This document shows, one piece after another, positions 58,457-60,785 of a DNA stretch of 60,785 nt. A program made the translations under genes and the position numbers. The DNA lies in the IMG/VR virus record IMGVR_UViG_3300027763_000065, positions 1 through 60,785 of that record; one strand, given 5' to 3'. The notes below the pieces were generated by a model. It was not told the origin of the DNA. It did no database searches and saw nothing but the letters and a program-made list of their open reading frames with translations. Numbering within the stretch: position 1 is the first letter of the stretch; the number at the start of each line of letters is the position of its first letter. Source of the DNA: a virus.

Positions 58457-58545
58457 CAGATCAAGGCCTAATTTGCATTGCTCTTTTTGCCATTTTGCTT
58501 CAGTACATCAGCTTTTTCTTCCTCTTTCATAGAAACTCAAAATGA
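58453..58545 (+). CDS. 30-residue single-span membrane peptide
   Basis: GTG 58453 to TGA 58543-58545. MTDQGLICIALFAILLQYIS then FFFLFHRNSK: one transmembrane helix with a basic end. The GTG overlaps the DUF2303 stop and the TGA overlaps the ATG of the next gene (ATGA), so it fills the gap exactly, which argues it is real. Function unknown; may be a tiny membrane regulator. Confidence 0.5.
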   Translation: MTDQGLICIALFAILLQYISFFFLFHRNSK

Positions 58546-58964
58546 CTTACGAATCCTCAGATTTACCAGCCACCGACGACGCCGCGGCCAACGGCGAGAC
58601 CGCAAACTTGCAGGCCTTTTCGGCCTGGCTGTTTCTCCAGCGTCAAGGCGCCTTGCACGGCGAGCTCACCGTGGCCCTGGCCGAGCTCACCCAGGCGGTG
58701 ATGGCCACCGACAAGGCCGGCAGCCTCACCCTCACCATCAAGGTCAAAAAGGCTGGCCGCGGCATTCAGATGCTTGTCGAAGACAAGGTGGTTCTTCGCA
58801 AGCCCACGGCTGAAGTGGATCCATCGTTCTTCTTCTTCGATGAAAAATCGGGGTCACTGAGCCGCAACAATTCTTTCCAGCCTGATTTGCCGTTGCAGTC
58901 CCTGCCGGCGCGGCGCACGATCCACAAGTTGAAAGAGGCCAGTGGCGTCGCGCTCACCAACTGA
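58542..58964 (+). CDS. Conserved phage protein after DUF2303
   Basis: 140 residues. [20 protein letters not shown] and AGSLTLTIKVKKAGRGIQML, then PSFFFFDEKSGSLSRNN; alpha then beta. Proteins with a GSLTLTIKV-type core often follow DUF2303 genes in phages. Function unknown. Confidence 0.6.
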   Translation: MTYESSDLPATDDAAANGETANLQAFSAWLFLQRQGALHGELTVALAELTQAVMATDKAGSLTLTIKVKKAGRGIQMLVEDKVVLRKPTAEVDPSFFFFDEKSGSLSRNNSFQPDLPLQSLPARRTIHKLKEASGVALTN

Positions 58965-58968
58965 AGCC

Positions 58969-59271
58969 ATGGGCGATGCTGCAGCCGAGGCGATTAACAG
59001 GCGCCTCGACGAGATTGCAGAGCAGCTGGACAGGCTTTTGGCCAGTTTCCAGCTGCATGCCAGGCCGACCAGCCCAAAAAGCCTTTGGCTGCCACTGCCC
59101 GCGGCCGCCGGGGTTTTGCAGTTCTCCAGTGCCAAAGCGCTGCGTGGGGCCATTGACCGGGGAACCATCCCTCCCAAGTTCGTCAGGGATACCAATGAGG
59201 ACAGCACCAAGCGGCGGCGGCGGCTGCTGGTGGATGTGGAGGGCTATGCCTCACATCTGCGCCACAAGTGA
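58969..59271 (+). CDS. Excisionase-like DNA-binding protein
   Basis: 100 residues from ATG 58969 (a GTG at 58942 would overlap the previous gene). After a helical start (AINRRLDEIAEQLDRLLASF), SLWLPLPAAAGVLQFSSAKA and IDRGTIPPKFVRDTNE, then RRRRLLVDVEGYASHLRHK form a winged-helix pattern as in recombination directionality factors. The 3' end overlaps that of int by 21 bases (convergent). It probably helps excision. Confidence 0.65.
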   Translation: MGDAAAEAINRRLDEIAEQLDRLLASFQLHARPTSPKSLWLPLPAAAGVLQFSSAKALRGAIDRGTIPPKFVRDTNEDSTKRRRRLLVDVEGYASHLRHK

Positions 59272-60357
59272 TGCCATCGAGTCATTGTCGAAATAACGCT
59301 GGTACAGCGTGGTGTGGACCGTCAAGGAATGGCCCATGCTCTTGGCTGCCAGCGATGGGCTGATCTGCGGGTTGGAGATGGCCCGCACGGCCCAGGCATG
59401 GCGAAGGTCGTACGGCTGAAACGGCACTTGGAACCGGCGAAAGGCCACCGCTAGCTGCGCCCCCACGGTTCGGCTGTCCCTTTCGAAATTGATTGCCGGC
59501 AGCCGTTGCTCATCGAGGTTCCATCGCTCGATCCAGGCCTTCGGCAGCGGCAGGCTCTTTCGAGCACCAGTTTTTCCCGCCCGGATCACCGCCAGACCAT
59601 TGCGTTCGACACAGGCCATCAGCAGGGCTTCGTGGGGGCGGGTGCCATAGGTGGCGCAGATGCCGGCGACCCACTGCCAATTGGCGGGCATTCCATCGAT
59701 CGCATCGATGATCACCTGGTCATCGGGCAAGCTGCGCGGCCGCGCCTTCGAGGGGCTGTAGCCCTTCCCGAGATCCCGCAGCTCTTGCACAGCCTCCATG
59801 CCCATTGCCAGGGCCTGCGCCACAGCCGTCGCTGCCAATGCCGCCTTGCGCCTTGCGCACCCACCAACAGGCTTGCTTGCCACCAGGGCTCGCAGAATGT
59901 TGAGCGTCACATCCTGCTGCTGCAGCAGTGGCCGCAGCGGCCCCCCGTAGGCAGTCGCCCAGCTCACCGCCGATTTCGGGCCACGCTGGCGCCGCTCGTG
60001 CCACCAGATCTCGGTCCGCCGAATCGCTTCATGCCCGCTGATGCTTTCCCGGGCAGCACAGTTGCTCGATCCGGCACCAGCCTGGGCCCAGCGGTCAAAA
60101 GGGAACGGCTGAAGGCCGCGGCGATGCAGCTCGATGTCCTGGCCCAGCTGCTCGGCCAGCTCCCGGGCTTGGTCAATCCCGGCTGGATAGGGAAAAGCGG
60201 TGGCGATCCGGCGTTGCTTCCAGGTGCCATCTGCCATTGGCAGGGTGCCCCGCAACCGCAGCCGGCCGCCGGACGGCGTGACCTCCATCGACACGCTGGC
60301 TCCGAGTGCACGGAGGGCCCGGTTTACGCGGGCGAGATACGGGTCCTTGGGTGGCAT
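59251..60357 (-). CDS. int: Tyrosine integrase
   Basis: 368 residues. Catalytic residues: Arg in ICATYGTRPHEALL, Lys in RAGKTGARKSLPLP, the YDLRHAWAVRAI box (Tyr replaces the first His of HxxR), His in SMGHSLTVHTTL and the nucleophile Tyr in LYQRYFD. The N-terminal 180 residues include SAM-like and arm-binding parts. It ends 130 bases from attR and the tRNA and joins or excises the prophage at the 46-bp core. Regulated probably by the convergent excisionase gene. Confidence 0.92.
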   Translation of the reverse strand: MPPKDPYLARVNRALRALGASVSMEVTPSGGRLRLRGTLPMADGTWKQRRIATAFPYPAGIDQARELAEQLGQDIELHRRGLQPFPFDRWAQAGAGSSNCAARESISGHEAIRRTEIWWHERRQRGPKSAVSWATAYGGPLRPLLQQQDVTLNILRALVASKPVGGCARRKAALAATAVAQALAMGMEAVQELRDLGKGYSPSKARPRSLPDDQVIIDAIDGMPANWQWVAGICATYGTRPHEALLMACVERNGLAVIRAGKTGARKSLPLPKAWIERWNLDEQRLPAINFERDSRTVGAQLAVAFRRFQVPFQPYDLRHAWAVRAISNPQISPSLAAKSMGHSLTVHTTLYQRYFDNDSMASLVAQM

Positions 60358-60362
60358 CGGCC

Positions 60363-60421
60363 GTGCCTAAAAGCGTGCCTACTTTGGCCCCTTATGGGCC
60401 TTTTCAGGCCTTTTTGTGCCT
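60363..60421. repeat. GTGCCT repeats between int and attR
   Basis: Three direct copies of GTGCCT (60363-60368, 60375-60380, 60416-60421). They may be arm-type integrase sites. The region also contains GGGCCTTTTCAG (60396-60407) which can pair with CTGAAGGCCC (60424-60433) as a long hairpin. Confidence 0.35.
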
Positions 60422-60484
60422 TCTGAAGGCCCGGCTGAATGGCCACAGCTGGATGAGATCCCCTGTCCTGACTATTGTTTTTGG

Positions 60485-60530
60485 GATGGGGGTCCCGAGG
60501 ATCGAACTCGGCTAAGGCGAATTATGAGTT
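60485..60530. repeat. attR, right copy of the 46-bp attachment core
   Basis: Identical to 269-314. It spans the 3' half of the tRNA-Met gene, so the phage-borne copy restores the tRNA. Distance between the two copies gives a prophage of about 60.2 kb. Confidence 0.93.
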
Positions 60531-60559
60531 CGCTGCATTCACCAGATTGCTAGACCCCC
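60487..60559 (-). tRNA. trnM: tRNA-Met(CAU), integration target
   Basis: 73 bases on the minus strand. Acceptor stem GGGGGTC/GACCCCC with discriminator A, anticodon stem GCGAA/TTCGC around CTCATAA (anticodon CAU), and T arm CCGAG-TTCGATC-CTCGG are complete. The paired G1-C72 argues against initiator tRNA. An Ile(CAU) tRNA read with lysidine cannot be fully excluded. CCA is not encoded. Confidence 0.9.
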
Positions 60560-60586
60560 GTGGGGCGCCGCAGCGCCATGAACTTC

Positions 60587-60784
60587 TTACCAGAGACCGC
60601 GCACGTTGCTGGGATAACCCGGCAGGGGGTATCGGGGGGCGCCATCGGCGGCCGGGCCCCCAACCGCGCCGCCAACCACACTGGTGGCGAAGGGGGTGGA
60701 TTGGTCGGCGGTGCGTATGGGGGTGGGATCGTGCTGGGTTTGGATCAGATAGCGATAGGTGGTCTCAACGGCACTGCCATCCCA
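60587..60784 (-). CDS. C-terminal end of a host protein, partial
   Basis: 65 residues to the stop at 60587-60589; the start lies beyond the window. It begins WDGSAVETTYRYLIQTQHDP and ends GYPSNVRGLW, with a Gly/Ala/Pro-rich middle. I do not recognise the family. It lies upstream of the tRNA gene in the same direction. Confidence 0.55.
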   Translation of the reverse strand, partial: WDGSAVETTYRYLIQTQHDPTPIRTADQSTPFATSVVGGAVGGPAADGAPRYPLPGYPSNVRGLW

Positions 60785-60785
60785 G

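Noticed and set aside
1-60785. Cyanophage photosynthesis genes (psbA, psbD, hli) or a DGR reverse transcriptase
   Set aside because: Looked for; no protein in any frame shows their motifs.

Overview
The window holds what looks like one complete integrated prophage of about 60.2 kb, with a few hundred bases of host chromosome on each side. A 46-bp direct repeat (269-314 and 60485-60530) marks the two ends. The right copy is the 3' half of an intact tRNA-Met(CAU) gene, and a tyrosine integrase lies directly beside it. The left copy lies inside the end of a host PIN-domain toxin gene. GC-rich coding sequence, HIP1 octamers GCGATCGC (15707-15714, 57326-57333) and the general style of the small proteins suggest a picocyanobacterium (Cyanobium/Synechococcus type). 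That host assignment is inference.

The virion genes describe a long-tailed siphovirus. Its tail is lambda-like: G/GT chaperones with the GGGAAAG slip site, a 1532-residue tape measure, M, L, K, I and J homologues. Its head is of the DUF1073 portal / Mu gpF / DUF2213 protease / DUF2184 capsid / DUF4054 connector type. The main virion block runs leftwards (38434 to 4026). It is interrupted by cassettes on the other strand: pspC plus KilA-N (10422-12230), a small Xre regulator (27124-27366), a regulator/methyltransferase cassette (32909-35011) and a sigma-70 factor (38571-39467). Terminase genes are rightward (42250-44181), next to a leftward HNH gene. A second rightward block at the left end (592-4020) carries LamG-like, Ala/Gly-repeat and BppU-like proteins and probably adds adsorption parts.

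The right third is accessory and early. It has a rightward DnaQ exonuclease / formylglycine-enzyme-fold operon (44807-47975), a ParB-like gene and a serine-recombinase-derived gene without catalytic domain. A leftward set follows with M15 endolysin, SSB and ERF annealase. The rightward replication operon (55404-59271) has an initiator with a hairpin-iteron array inside it, DUF2303 and an excisionase-like protein, and meets the integrase head-on.

Three nearly identical 20-bp palindromes (32856-32875, 44735-44754, 53993-54012) lie upstream of separate operons and look like operators of one regulator. Four proteins share a Cys/His module CGx[GS]HISx4C, and one of them carries a fifth, variant copy. 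The most unusual object is the FGE-fold gene at 46812-47783. Its C-terminus exists as two tandem 39-codon cassettes in different frames that differ mainly at codons typical of diversity-generating-retroelement targets. An in-frame GGGAAAG slippery heptamer sits at the branch point, so unshifted and -1-shifted ribosomes would each reach a canonical FGE C-terminus, but a different one. No reverse transcriptase is encoded in the window.
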